Assembly (NCBI GenBank): GCA_039821555.1
Contig: JBCBNX010000001.1
Span: 360,576-424,575 of the forward strand
Reading direction: 5' to 3'
Length of the DNA: 64,000 nucleotides
Source: Bacteroidota bacterium
GTDB taxonomy: Bacteria; Bacteroidota; Rhodothermia; Rhodothermales; Rubricoccaceae
Part shown: one piece after another, positions 52,581 through 61,765 of the stretch
Numbering within the stretch: the stretch's first letter is position 1
Layout of the letters: each line of letters starts with the position of its first letter
Made by a program: the position numbers and the translations under genes
The notes under the pieces: generated by a model
The model's input: the letters and a program-made list of their open reading frames with translations, nothing else
Databases searched by the model: none
Told to the model about the DNA's origin: nothing

Positions 52581-55079
52581 TTACTGGCCGCCTAGCGAAA
52601 ACTGGAAGCGCCACTGCGGGAGGCCCGTGTCCGTGGAATTGCGCGGCACAAACGGGTCGATTTGATAGCCATAGTTGAGGTCCACGAGCCCGAGGATGGG
52701 GAGGAAGATCTTGGCACCAAAGCCTGCCGAGCGGAAGAGCCGGCTCGGGCTGTAGGTGTCGAAGCTGTCCCACGCGTTGCCTGCGTCGGCGAAGAGATAC
52801 GGTGCGAACTGGAGCTGCGGCGACTGCACGGCGAGTAGCTGGATCTCGGCGCTGTACTGGTTGAAGATGCGGCCGCCCACGGCCTCGCCATCTTGACGCG
52901 GCGAGATCACACCGAGCGGGTAGCCGCGCATGAAGAGGACGTCCTTTCCGAAGCCGATGAAGTTGCCCTGCGCATCCAGCGGAGACCCGCCGAGGAGGTA
53001 GCGCTGGAACTCAACCTCGTCACCGGTGAGCGAGCCGATATAGCCGTAGTCGGCCTTCGCTCCGAACGAGAGGCGCCCGAAGATCGGTAGGTACCAGTCG
53101 TTGGAGAGCCGCCACTTGTGGTACTGGATGAAGCCAGGCAGGGGGAGAGCCGCCTCCGCGGAGAAGAGGAAGCTCGACCCAGCGCTCGGGAAAATGGGAT
53201 TGTTGAGCGAGTTGCGCGTCAGGCTCTGACGGACGTTGAGTTCCTGGCTCACACCCACAGGCAGGCCAAACGCGTTGCTGAAGCCCTGGCCGTTGATGTT
53301 GTAGAGGCGGTACGAAAGGTCGGTGCCCGTCTGGAAGAAGTCGTCTGGCCACTTGAGACGGAAGCGGTTAAAGACGCGCGCGCTCACAAGTTGGAAGCTG
53401 TCGCCCTCGCCAACCTGATCTGAGACGAAGCGGCTCCGGAGCCCGTTGTACGTGTACCCAAGGGAGAAGCCGACGGGGTTGGGCCGGCCGCGGAACCACG
53501 GCTCGGTGAAGCTCAGCGAGTAGTTCTGGTAAAACCGACCGTTGGTCTGCACTTGGAGCGCTAGCGTCTGCCCATCGCCGGAAGGGACGGGGCGCCAGGC
53601 GGAGCCGTCGAAGAGGTTCTGGATCGAGAAGTTGTTGAACCGGACGCCCGCCTGGAGGAGGAGACCAGTGAAGCCACCCCAGCCGCCGGAGAGTTCGAGT
53701 TGGTCGCCACCAGCCTCGGTGAGGTTGTAGGTCAGGCCCACCGTGCGCGTCTCCTCGTCGATCTCGATGGACGGGCCGCCCGCGAGTTCTTCCTGAGCGA
53801 AGTAGTTGAGCGTCACGAGTTCGCGCACCGAGCGCTCGATGGCCTGGCGGCTGTAGGTCTGCCCCGGAATCGTGCGCAGCTCGCGGCGGACGACGTGCTC
53901 CTTCGTCTTCGTGTTGCCAGCGATGGTAATCTGGCCAAACTCGTAGATGTCACCCTCGTTGATCAGAAAGGCGATGTCGAGCGAGTCGCCCTGTGTCGTC
54001 GTGATCGTCGGGATGGCGTTGAAGCGGAGGTAGCCTCGGTCCGTATAGAGGCTGGCAATGTCGGAGTGGTCGGGGTTGTAGTAGAGGTTCTGCTCGAACT
54101 TCTTCTTGCTGTAGGGCTCACCGACCTCGAAGCCGAGCGCCGTGCGCAACTGAGCGTCGGTGTACTCGGTGTTGCCCTCAAAGCTCACGTCGCGGATCAC
54201 ATAGAGCGGGCCTTCCTCGACCTTGATCTGAATGTGTACTTCGGGTTCGCCCTGGGCTTCGCCCTCGACCCACACGGAGTCCTGGAGGACACGCGCGCCG
54301 TAGTAGCCTTCGTCTTGATACCAGTCGACGAGCGTCTGAAGGTCTTCCTCAAAGTCCTGGGCGACGAAGCTCTCGCCGCTCCAGAAGCGCCACCAGCGGT
54401 CCTCCGGTGTGTTCTTGAGCCGCTTGCGAAGCGTGCGCTCGCTGAACGAGTCGTTGCCCACAAACGAGATGTTCTCGACCTCGACCTTGCGCCCGCGGTC
54501 GACGTTGAAGACGACGTCGGCGCGCCCGTTGTCGTTGACCGAGACGGTGTGGTCGACCGTCGCGAGAAGGTAGCCTTCATCGCGGAAGTAGTTGATAATG
54601 GCTTGCTCCGTGCGGGCAAGGTCGGCAGGGCGAACAGGGCGACCGCGCAGGAGCGGGACGGTTTCTTCGAGGTCGTCGCGCTGGCCTCGCTTCACGCCCT
54701 CGAATTGGATCGAGGCGAGCCGCGGTTGCTCTTCGACGCGGATCAGCAGGAAGATGCCCTCGCCCACGATGTTTTCTGCGAGCACCTCGACATTGGAAAA
54801 CGAGCCGGCCTGGTACAGCTTGCGCACGGCCTCCGCGATGCCGTCGTCCACGGGCATTTGCACACGTTGCCCGACTTCCAGCCCGCTCACCTGGAGGACA
54901 AAACGGCGCGTGTTTTCGTCTTCTGTGCCGGCGACCGAGAGGCCGAGGACCTCGTAGACCTGCGGCGTAGCCGGCCGGGCCTGACCGAGTTGTTGTCCGG
55001 GCAACTGCGCCGCAACAGGAAACGTGGTGAAGAAGAGCGCGACGGCGAGCGTGCTGAGCAGAAGAAAGAGACGAGGCAT
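52581..55079 (-). CDS. bamA: BamA outer-membrane protein assembly factor
   Basis: ATG 55079 is used (the frame opens at 55253) because MPRLFLLLSTLAVALFFTT is a signal peptide. The 832-residue protein has a run of POTRA repeats (about 40-430), including YQAGSFSNVEVLAEN, DEGYLLATVDHTV, NDSFSERTLRKRLKNT and GNTKTKEHVVRREL. A 16-stranded barrel (about 440-832) follows. The conserved lid loop RGY motif is in FMRGYPLG. The protein ends QFSLGGQ, not in the common aromatic residue. BamA inserts barrel proteins into the outer membrane, including the TonB receptor found here. It lies between uppS and ompH. Confidence 0.95.
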   Translation of the reverse strand: MPRLFLLLSTLAVALFFTTFPVAAQLPGQQLGQARPATPQVYEVLGLSVAGTEDENTRRFVLQVSGLEVGQRVQMPVDDGIAEAVRKLYQAGSFSNVEVLAENIVGEGIFLLIRVEEQPRLASIQFEGVKRGQRDDLEETVPLLRGRPVRPADLARTEQAIINYFRDEGYLLATVDHTVSVNDNGRADVVFNVDRGRKVEVENISFVGNDSFSERTLRKRLKNTPEDRWWRFWSGESFVAQDFEEDLQTLVDWYQDEGYYGARVLQDSVWVEGEAQGEPEVHIQIKVEEGPLYVIRDVSFEGNTEYTDAQLRTALGFEVGEPYSKKKFEQNLYYNPDHSDIASLYTDRGYLRFNAIPTITTTQGDSLDIAFLINEGDIYEFGQITIAGNTKTKEHVVRRELRTIPGQTYSRQAIERSVRELVTLNYFAQEELAGGPSIEIDEETRTVGLTYNLTEAGGDQLELSGGWGGFTGLLLQAGVRFNNFSIQNLFDGSAWRPVPSGDGQTLALQVQTNGRFYQNYSLSFTEPWFRGRPNPVGFSLGYTYNGLRSRFVSDQVGEGDSFQLVSARVFNRFRLKWPDDFFQTGTDLSYRLYNINGQGFSNAFGLPVGVSQELNVRQSLTRNSLNNPIFPSAGSSFLFSAEAALPLPGFIQYHKWRLSNDWYLPIFGRLSFGAKADYGYIGSLTGDEVEFQRYLLGGSPLDAQGNFIGFGKDVLFMRGYPLGVISPRQDGEAVGGRIFNQYSAEIQLLAVQSPQLQFAPYLFADAGNAWDSFDTYSPSRLFRSAGFGAKIFLPILGLVDLNYGYQIDPFVPRNSTDTGLPQWRFQFSLGGQ

Positions 55080-55185
55080 GTGGGAACGTTCGGGTACGTG
55101 CGGGCGACGGCTCGACAAACGGCGGCGGCGGCGCGATTCGTGTGCAAGGGCAGGGCGGTTCGATGGCCCCGGCCCGTACAAAGAC

Positions 55186-55977
55186 TTAGGCAGGTTCGGG
55201 CGCAGGAACTCGACCGAAGCGCCGCTCGCGGTCCTGAAACGCGCGGACGGCATCGTAGAGCGCCTCGCGCCGGAACGCGGGCCAGAAGCGCTCGGTCACT
55301 ACGATCTCGGTGTAGGCGATCTGCCAGAGCAGGAAGTTGGAGACGCGCAGGTCGCCGCCCGTGCGGATGAGCAAGTCGGGATCCGGCAGCCCGTAGGTGG
55401 TGAGGTGCCGCTCGATCGATGCCTCGTCGATGTCGTTGGGGTCTAGGCGGCCCGCTGCAACGTCGCGGGCGAGCGCGCGGGCGGCCTCGACAAGCTCCCA
55501 GCGACCCGAATAGGACAGCGCCAGGTTGAGCGACATCCGTGTGTTGCTGGCGGTGCGCTCCATCCCTTCCACCATTTCCCGGCGCCCCTTGGTCGGCAGC
55601 CGCGACAGGTCGCCGAAGGCACGCAGGCGGATGCCGTTGGCGTCGAGGCGCTTGATCTCGCCGCGCAGCGTGCGGACGAGCAGCGTCATCAGCGCGGACA
55701 CCTCGTCCGCAGGGCGGTGCCAGTTTTCGGTCGAGAACGTGTAGAGCGTGAGGTGCTTCACGCCCAGTTGGGCGCATGCCTCGGTGACGTCGCGGACTGA
55801 GGTGACGCCGTGCTTGTGCCCGACCACGCGGGGCTGACCCTGGGACTGCGCCCACCGCCCGTTGCCATCCATGATGCAGGCAATGTGCGTCGGGATGACG
55901 CCGCGGGCCTTCAGCGCCGCCTGCGTGGCGCGGTCGGCATCCGTCTGCTTCGTCTTGGTGAGCTGTACGTCCGGCAC
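55186..55977 (-). CDS. uppS: isoprenyl transferase (undecaprenyl diphosphate synthase)
   Basis: A 263-residue cis-prenyltransferase. Markers are CIMDGNGRWA with catalytic Asp37, the RVVGHKHG block, LTLYTFSTENWHRP, LSLNLALSYSGRWE, PDPDLLIRTGGDLRVSNFLLWQ and ERFWPAF. It adds cis isoprene units to farnesyl diphosphate to make the C55 carrier for peptidoglycan and surface glycans. The first 25 residues are an extra charged arm. It starts 125 bp after the rseP stop, with a TAAGTTG element 26 nt upstream, so it may also have its own promoter. bamA follows 106 bp later. Confidence 0.96.
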   Translation of the reverse strand: MPDVQLTKTKQTDADRATQAALKARGVIPTHIACIMDGNGRWAQSQGQPRVVGHKHGVTSVRDVTEACAQLGVKHLTLYTFSTENWHRPADEVSALMTLLVRTLRGEIKRLDANGIRLRAFGDLSRLPTKGRREMVEGMERTASNTRMSLNLALSYSGRWELVEAARALARDVAAGRLDPNDIDEASIERHLTTYGLPDPDLLIRTGGDLRVSNFLLWQIAYTEIVVTERFWPAFRREALYDAVRAFQDRERRFGRVPAPEPA

Positions 55978-56003
55978 GGTTCGATGGGGTTGGCGTAGCG
56001 CAG

Positions 56004-56010
56004 CAACTTA
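56004..56010 (-). promoter_or_regulatory. -7-like element upstream of uppS
   Basis: The minus strand reads TAAGTTG, one T short of TAnnTTTG, 26 nt before the uppS ATG, in the 125-bp gap after rseP. It would let uppS-bamA-ompH be driven separately from dxr-rseP. Confidence 0.35.
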
Positions 56011-56102
56011 GCGAACCCAACCTGAGGCCTTCGTGAGTTTTGGGGCAAGCGGCAACGAGCGTAGTGCGCGAGCCGCCCGCCGCAGCCGACCATCGCCGTG
56101 CG

Positions 56103-57542
56103 CTAAAACCGCGCGATGTCGTTGAAGATCACGAACACCATCAGCGCCAACAGGAGCACGAACCCGACTTGCTGGGCGACCATGCGGACCCGCACCGACG
56201 GCTCGCGGCGGGTGATGCCCTCGTAGACCAGGAACACCAGATGTCCTCCGTCGAGTGCAGGGATGGGGAGGATGTTCATCACCGCGAGTGCCACGGAGAG
56301 GAAGGCCACGATCTGCCAGAAGCCGTACATCCCGGTGTCGGCGGCTTCCTTGGTGACCTTGGCGATCATCACCGGACCACCAACCGACTCGCGCACGTCT
56401 TCCTTGCCGGTGAAGAGGCGCCCGACCGCCGTGACGTAGAGCGACAGCATGCGCGTGGCGTCCTGCGAACCGGTCGCGATGGCCTGGCCGAGCCCCAAGT
56501 CACGCCGCTCGATGCCGAACACCTCTTCCAGAATCGCCCCGTCTGGTCCGGCGATGCCAATCAGGTAGCGCTCCAGGTCCTCATCGAAGCGCGGAGCCAG
56601 GCTCGTTTCGTAGACGACGGCATCGGCTCGCTCTTCGACGAGCGTGAGCGTCTCGACAGCATCTGCGGTCTCCTCGCCGTCAAGGGTGGGCCGGGCGAAT
56701 GTCAGCGCGACCGCTGCGCCGTCGGCGGCTTGCACGGCGTCGGTCAACTGGTTCCAGAGTGAAACCGGCTCGCCGTTGAGCGTAAGCAGCTGGTCGCCTG
56801 GGAGCAGCCCTGCTTCGTCGGCCGCCGAATCCCCGAACACGGCGCCGATGATAGCGGGCTGGATTGAGGTACCGAATGGCGAAATACCTGGCTCGGGAGC
56901 GTCGACGCTGCTCAGACGCGACAGCAACTGGTCGGGACCGGTGAACGTCTGTTCGCGACCGTCGCGCTCGACAGTGACGGTGTACGGGTCGGCAACGAAG
57001 GCGTCGGGTCGCTCGAAGTCGTCATAGCGCTCCAGCGCCTCGCCGTTGACTGCCACGACGCGGTCGCCTGTGCGCAGCCCCATCTCGTAGGCGATAGACC
57101 CATCAGCGACGTAGACCTGCTCGACATTTTCGGCGGGAATGAACGTGTCGCCGTAGCCCCAGGCTAGCCCGATGTAGATCAGGAAGGCGAAGATGAGGTT
57201 GAAGATCACGCCCGCCGTGATGACCACGATGCGCTGCCACACCGGCTTGGAGCGAAACTCGTCGGGCTGCGGCTCGCTGCCAACGAAGTCGGCGTCCATC
57301 GACTCGTCGATCATGCCCGCGATCTTGACGTAGCCCCCGAGCGGGGTCGCGCCGATCACCCACTCCGTGTCGCCGAACTTTTTGCCGATGATCTTCGGCG
57401 GGAAGCCGATCGAGAACTTGTCTACGCGCATCCCGAAGAGCCGAGCGGCGAGGTAGTGGCCCAATTCGTGCACGAACACGAGGATGCTGAGCGCGAGCGC
57501 CACCCAGAAGACGTAGGAGAAGGCCGTGAGCAGGAAGTCCAT
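56103..57542 (-). CDS. rseP: RIP site-2 metalloprotease RseP
   Basis: A 479-residue intramembrane zinc protease. HELGH (25-29) in the first helix gives the zinc ligands and Glu, and the second motif is NILPIPALDGGH near residues 430-441. Two PDZ domains lie between (about 120-210, AYEMGLRTGDRVVAVNG, and 225-300, AGLLPGDQLLTLNGEP). About four membrane helices are seen. RseP cuts membrane-bound anti-sigma factors and signal-peptide remnants during envelope stress. It lies 138 bp after dxr, an arrangement widespread in bacteria. The length is normal. Confidence 0.96.
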   Translation of the reverse strand: MDFLLTAFSYVFWVALALSILVFVHELGHYLAARLFGMRVDKFSIGFPPKIIGKKFGDTEWVIGATPLGGYVKIAGMIDESMDADFVGSEPQPDEFRSKPVWQRIVVITAGVIFNLIFAFLIYIGLAWGYGDTFIPAENVEQVYVADGSIAYEMGLRTGDRVVAVNGEALERYDDFERPDAFVADPYTVTVERDGREQTFTGPDQLLSRLSSVDAPEPGISPFGTSIQPAIIGAVFGDSAADEAGLLPGDQLLTLNGEPVSLWNQLTDAVQAADGAAVALTFARPTLDGEETADAVETLTLVEERADAVVYETSLAPRFDEDLERYLIGIAGPDGAILEEVFGIERRDLGLGQAIATGSQDATRMLSLYVTAVGRLFTGKEDVRESVGGPVMIAKVTKEAADTGMYGFWQIVAFLSVALAVMNILPIPALDGGHLVFLVYEGITRREPSVRVRMVAQQVGFVLLLALMVFVIFNDIARF

Positions 57543-57680
57543 GCGATTCGGAGGTCGGGCGGCGCGCCGGAGAAAGACGCAGTCGCTTTTCGTGGAGGGC
57601 TGATTCCTCGTGTGTGGAGAGTCGGCCGGGTCCAGGCGAGAGGCGCCCGAATGAGATCAGAGCAGGAAAAAAGCGCGCGT

Positions 57681-58910
57681 CTAAAGGGCGACGGCACGGC
57701 GGAGTTCCTGGGCACGCCGCCGCGCCAGCGCGTCGGCACCTACGAGCGTGTCTACGTCTGGGTGCGACAACGAAGCGTGCGGCTGGCCTGCGTTGTAGTC
57801 GAGCGCGTCCGAAACGATGCGCGGAATGTCCGTGAAGCCGATCTCGTCGCGTAGAAACGAGGCCACGGCCACTTCGTTGGCGGCGTTGAGAGCGCACGGC
57901 GCCGTCCCACCAGCGTCAAGCGCCTCGAAGGCCAGGCGCAGGCACGGAAAGCGGTCAGTGTCCGGTAGCTCGAAGTCGAGGCGGCGCAGCGTCGTCCAGT
58001 CGAGTCGGGGGTGCGGAGCCGGCCAGCGGTCTGGATAGGTGAGCGCGTACTGGATCGGCACCTTCATCGTCGGGACGCCGAGTTGTGCCTTCGCCGAGCC
58101 GTCGGCGAAGGTGACCATCGAGTGGATGATCGACTGCGGGTGCACGAGCACGTCGATCTGCTCAGGGCCGAGGTCGAAGAGCCACCGGGCCTCGATGACT
58201 TCGAGCCCTTTGTTCATCAGCGTCGCCGAGTCGATGGTGACCTTGGCGCCCATCGACCAGTTGGGATGGTTGAGCGCCTCTGCGCGCGTGATGGCGGAGA
58301 ACGTGTGCGCCGGTCGTGTGCGGAACGGCCCCCCCGATGCCGTGAGGGTCAGGCGCTCGACCGAGTCAGGGGGCTCGCCCACGAGGCATTGAAAAATGGC
58401 CGAGTGCTCGCTGTCGACAGGCAGAATGGCCACGCTGTTCCGCTTCGCCGCGGCGGCTACCAAGGCGCCCCCAACGACGAGCGTTTCCTTGTTCGCCAGC
58501 GCGATTGTCCTACCCGCCTCGATGGCGGCAAGCGTAGGCAACAAGCCACACGAACCCACGACAGCGGTGAGCACGAGGTCGGCCTCGTCCACCCGCGCGG
58601 CCTCGCACAGCCCTTCGTCGCCCGTCAACACATCGATGCCGAGCGGTCCGAGCCGACGGCGTAGTCCCGGGGCGGCCGCTTCATCGCCGATAACCACGAG
58701 TGCGGGGCGAAACTCCTCGGCTTGAGCCGCAAGCAGCTCGGCGTTGTTCCCTGCGGTAAGTGCTCGCACGCGCAGTCGATCGGGGAAGAGCCGGACGATA
58801 TCGAGTGCCTGTGTACCGATAGATCCGGTCGCGCCTAGGAGGGCGATTCCACGTGGCGCGATGGACACACGCCCAGTGGTGTGCACTGCGGACAGAGAAG
58901 CGGGGAGCAT
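57681..58910 (-). CDS. dxr: 1-deoxy-D-xylulose 5-phosphate reductoisomerase
   Basis: A 409-residue DXR that makes MEP from DXP with NADPH, the committed step of the non-mevalonate isoprenoid pathway. The NADPH loop is LLGATGSIGTQALD (about 24-37). Metal and substrate segments are LPVDSEHSAIFQ, LTASGGPF, NWSMGAKVTIDSATLMNKGLE, HPQSIIHSMV and AANEVAVA. It heads the cluster dxr-rseP-uppS-bamA-ompH-ompH, linking isoprenoid supply to undecaprenyl carrier and outer-membrane assembly. A TATCTTCG element is 28 nt upstream. The first 20 residues are a possible over-extension. Confidence 0.97.
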   Translation of the reverse strand: MLPASLSAVHTTGRVSIAPRGIALLGATGSIGTQALDIVRLFPDRLRVRALTAGNNAELLAAQAEEFRPALVVIGDEAAAPGLRRRLGPLGIDVLTGDEGLCEAARVDEADLVLTAVVGSCGLLPTLAAIEAGRTIALANKETLVVGGALVAAAAKRNSVAILPVDSEHSAIFQCLVGEPPDSVERLTLTASGGPFRTRPAHTFSAITRAEALNHPNWSMGAKVTIDSATLMNKGLEVIEARWLFDLGPEQIDVLVHPQSIIHSMVTFADGSAKAQLGVPTMKVPIQYALTYPDRWPAPHPRLDWTTLRRLDFELPDTDRFPCLRLAFEALDAGGTAPCALNAANEVAVASFLRDEIGFTDIPRIVSDALDYNAGQPHASLSHPDVDTLVGADALARRRAQELRRAVAL

Positions 58911-58938
58911 GGCGAAGACGGGCGCGTAGAGGAGTGCG

Positions 58939-58946
58939 CGAAGATA
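58939..58946 (-). promoter_or_regulatory. promoter -7 element of the dxr cluster
   Basis: The minus strand reads TATCTTCG, one base from TAnnTTTG, 28 nt before the dxr ATG. The 58911-59078 gap is otherwise empty of recognisable structure. Confidence 0.45.
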
Positions 58947-59078
58947 GCACGGAACGCCGTCGGCTCAAGGGGTGCCCCGGACGGCCTGCCCGGCGCAATG
59001 GTGTACCAAAACCGCGCGTCAAAGGCACCCTGTGCGAGCGCGGCGCGCTTTGTCCCTACTCTACCTGCTCGCCCGCCC

Positions 59079-59291
59079 ATGCCTCAGTTCGAATTCGAAG
59101 CCGACGGCCTGCCTCCGGCCCTTATGCGTGCCCGCGACCCGCTCGACGCTGCCCGGCGTGTGCTGGAGGCGCCCACGGAGGACCTCACGCTCACCGAGCC
59201 CGACGAGGAAGGCTGGCAGGCGATCCTCCGCGACGGCGCTAGCGTTGGTCGCACCCGTTTGCACCAGCGCATGCGTTTCCGTCGTGACTGA
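59079..59291 (+). CDS. small unknown protein (70 residues)
   Basis: ATG 59079 opens a 70-residue frame with GC-rich third positions like its neighbours. The product is acidic in its middle (APTEDLTLTEPDEEGWQ) and basic at its end (RLHQRMRFRRD), with no signal peptide or membrane helix. I recognise no domain. Its stop is 12 bp before the GNAT gene, on the same strand, so it probably heads a three-gene run with GNAT and NUDIX. The frame is open far upstream, but that part is antisense to dxr. The coding call rests on codon pattern and spacing. Confidence 0.55.
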   Translation: MPQFEFEADGLPPALMRARDPLDAARRVLEAPTEDLTLTEPDEEGWQAILRDGASVGRTRLHQRMRFRRD

Positions 59292-59303
59292 CCCCAGCTT
59301 GCT

Positions 59304-59840
59304 ATGAAGCTCTTCGACGCCCTGCACCCTCGCCTGACCGTCGAGCCGGTTGCACGGCAGCACGCGCCCGCCATCCAGCGGCTCGCTGCAGACGCCCGGG
59401 TGGCTGCGACGACACGCCTACCCCATCCCTACCCGGAAGACGGTGCGGTAACCTTTGTCGCAGAGGCGACGGAAGCCTGGGCGGCTGGAACCGACTTCGC
59501 GTTCGCCATCACGGTGGATGACGTCTGCGTTGGCACATGTACGCTCAAACAGGTACGCGACGGGCAGGCCGAACTCGGATACTGGATTGGTGTGCCTCAC
59601 TGGGGGCAAGGCTATGCAAGCTGGGCGGCGCGATTAGTCGTCACGTATGGGTTCGAGCAGCTGGGGCTGGCCCGCGTTGAAGCGCACGTGTTGGAAGGGA
59701 ATCCCGCATCGGGACGCGTACTGGAAAAGCTAGGCTTTGCCGAATTCAGACGCGATGCGGCGCCATGCGGCTGTGGCGACGAAGGCGACCAGGCGATCTT
59801 TTACGCGCTCAGCGCCGACGCCTGGTCGGCGGTCCTTTGA
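59304..59840 (+). CDS. GNAT-family N-acetyltransferase
   Basis: A 178-residue RimJ/RimL-like acetyltransferase. The acetyl-CoA loop is around HWGQGYASWAARLVVTYGF (an R/Q-x-x-G-x-A-type motif). The ELGYWIGVPHWG strand and HVLEGNPASGRVLEKLGF helix precede the C-terminal strand. Such enzymes acetylate the alpha-amino group of ribosomal proteins or small molecules; the acceptor here is unknown. It lies 12 bp after the small gene and 16 bp before the NUDIX gene. The AAPCGCGDEGD segment near the C-terminus has two cysteines. Confidence 0.9.
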   Translation: MKLFDALHPRLTVEPVARQHAPAIQRLAADARVAATTRLPHPYPEDGAVTFVAEATEAWAAGTDFAFAITVDDVCVGTCTLKQVRDGQAELGYWIGVPHWGQGYASWAARLVVTYGFEQLGLARVEAHVLEGNPASGRVLEKLGFAEFRRDAAPCGCGDEGDQAIFYALSADAWSAVL

Positions 59841-59856
59841 TCCTGACCGTACCCCC

Positions 59857-60408
59857 ATGCCCATTCGTCCGTGGACGACGCTCGCCTCTAAAACCCTGAT
59901 TGAGCGTTGGTGGATGACGCTACGCCAAGACCGGGTGCGCCTGCCCAACGGCACGGTGCTGGACGAGTACCATGTGCTGCACTACCCCGACTGGGCGCTC
60001 GCCCTGCCCATCACGGACGACGGCCAGGTCGTGATGGTCGAGCAATACCGCTACGGGGTGGAGCGGCTGTCGCTGGAGTTTCCCGCAGGCGCAGTGGACC
60101 CCGATGAGGACGTAGAAACCGCTGCGCGACGCGAACTGCTCGAAGAGACCGGCTACACAGCCTCGGGCTGGACCTACCTCGGCAAAGGGGCCGTCGAGCC
60201 AGGGCGGCACACCAACTACGGCCACGTGTTCGTCGCGGCGGGCGCCCACCGCATCGCGGAGCCACATCTCGACGCTGCCGAAGATTTGGCTGTGCGTCTC
60301 GTGGCAGCGGACGAGCTACCGGCACGGGTGGCCGACGGCTCCATCACGCACAGCACGCACATCGCAGCCGTCTTCTGGGCCATCCATGCTGGCCTCCTGA
60401 GCGGCTGA
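59857..60408 (+). CDS. NUDIX hydrolase (ADP-sugar pyrophosphatase-like)
   Basis: ATG 59857 is chosen; the frame opens at 59737 but that part overlaps the GNAT gene. The 183-residue protein has a complete NUDIX box GX5EX7REUXEEXGU at residues 78-100, from Gly78 through Glu84, Arg92-Glu93, Glu96-Glu97 to Gly99-Tyr100. The N-terminal strand VRLPNGTVLDEYHVL and the VEQYRYG segment resemble ADP-ribose pyrophosphatases. It should hydrolyse a nucleoside diphosphate linked to another group. It follows the GNAT gene by 16 bp and is convergent with tyrA (51 bp). Confidence 0.93.
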   Translation: MPIRPWTTLASKTLIERWWMTLRQDRVRLPNGTVLDEYHVLHYPDWALALPITDDGQVVMVEQYRYGVERLSLEFPAGAVDPDEDVETAARRELLEETGYTASGWTYLGKGAVEPGRHTNYGHVFVAAGAHRIAEPHLDAAEDLAVRLVAADELPARVADGSITHSTHIAAVFWAIHAGLLSG

Positions 60409-60459
60409 CCGTGTGGGCAGCGCGTTGGAAATCACCGCTTCGGAACGATGATGTGGCCG

Positions 60460-61575
60460 CTACAGCCTGTAGGCGGTGTAACCTGCCTCGGTGAAGGCGG
60501 CGACAGCGCGGTCGGCATCGGGCGCCGTGGCGAACCCGAACCGAAACGCTCCGCCGGTGCCCTCGCGAATCTTGAGTAGTTCGATGTCTTTGATGCTAAG
60601 TCCCCCCTCGTAGAGCGTCTGAACGAGGCGCAGCAGAAAGCCAGGGCGGTCCTCGGCGTAGACGTAGACATCGGCGAGCGGGGCGAGGAAGCCCTTGGTG
60701 TCTTTGGGAATCGTGTTGCGCACGGTGCGCGCTTCGTCGAAACGCTGGGCGAGCGCCGCGAGGTCGGTGCCCGCCAGATCGTAGCGCATGGCCTGCAGGG
60801 CATCGGCCAGGCGGGCCATGGCATCGAGGACGGGGCCTTCGTTGGCAACGAGGATGTCGCGCCACAGATCGAAGGGGGACGAGGCGATGCGCGTCATGTC
60901 GCGGAAGCCACCCGCAGCGAGCCGGACAAACGCATCGTCGTCGGCGTTGGACTCGGCGGCCAGTGTCATCAGCAGCACGGCCACGAGTTGAGGAACGTGG
61001 CTGACCAACGCCGCAATCCGGTCGTGTCGCTTCGCGTCCAGGACCAGCACCCGTGCCCCCGTAGCCTCGACGAGATCGATCAGCGCGGGATAGCGCTCTG
61101 CAACCTCGACCTCGGCGACGTCCTGAGGGGGGCATAGAACCCACGTTGCGTTCTCAAACAGAAACGCGTCGGCATGGGCGATGCCACCCCGCTCGGCGCC
61201 CGCCATTGGGTGCCCGCCGACGAATGGATTAGCGGTCGGTAGCACGTCCGCAGCGTGAGCCACGAGCGGCGCCTTCACCGAGCCTACATCGGTGACGAGG
61301 GCGCCGGGTTTGAGGTGAGGGGCGATGTCACCAAGAAGACCCGGTAGGAAGCGTACCGGAGTCCCCAGCACCACCACGTCGGCCTCGTGCACTGCCGCCC
61401 GCAGCGACGTTGCCGAATGGTGCGCAGCCCCCCGATGCACCGCCTCTGGTCCGGCGTTAGGGTCGTAGGCGACGATGTGTAGGTCGCTTCGCCGCGCTCG
61501 GAGCACCAGCCCGAGTGAGCCGCCGATGAGGCCGGTACCGACGAGGGCTACAGTGTGGATCGTCTCGTTCGTCAA
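60460..61575 (-). CDS. tyrA: prephenate dehydrogenase with C-terminal ACT domain
   Basis: A 371-residue TyrA. The NAD loop is VALVGTGLIGGSLGL (8-22). Later motifs are TPVRFLPGLL, VTDVGSVKAPLV, FVGGHPMAGAERGG (a key His), HDRIAALVSHVPQL, and the AAGGFRDMTRIASS helix. An ACT domain (about 300-371, VYVYAEDRPGFLLRLVQTLY) likely binds tyrosine for feedback. The start is TTG 61575; no better ATG lies near it. It converts prephenate to 4-hydroxyphenylpyruvate in tyrosine synthesis. It is a single gene here. Confidence 0.95.
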   Translation of the reverse strand: MTNETIHTVALVGTGLIGGSLGLVLRARRSDLHIVAYDPNAGPEAVHRGAAHHSATSLRAAVHEADVVVLGTPVRFLPGLLGDIAPHLKPGALVTDVGSVKAPLVAHAADVLPTANPFVGGHPMAGAERGGIAHADAFLFENATWVLCPPQDVAEVEVAERYPALIDLVEATGARVLVLDAKRHDRIAALVSHVPQLVAVLLMTLAAESNADDDAFVRLAAGGFRDMTRIASSPFDLWRDILVANEGPVLDAMARLADALQAMRYDLAGTDLAALAQRFDEARTVRNTIPKDTKGFLAPLADVYVYAEDRPGFLLRLVQTLYEGGLSIKDIELLKIREGTGGAFRFGFATAPDADRAVAAFTEAGYTAYRL

Positions 61576-61765
61576 ATGAGGCTCTGTGGAGATGGCGACT
61601 GGTGGCTATTGCAGAAGTCGGCCCGTAAGGCGAGGCGGAGCGAGCAACGCTCCTACAAGGCACGTGAAGCAGACGGTGCGTGTGCACCGGCGACGCAGCG
61701 CAACGCCGCGAGAACGATTGCGCAGCCAGACGCAGCCTGAAGGATGTGTTGCAAGAGCCTCCAGG

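Noticed and set aside
53700..55370. 556-residue plus-strand frame
   Set aside because: Antisense shadow of bamA caused by codon bias.
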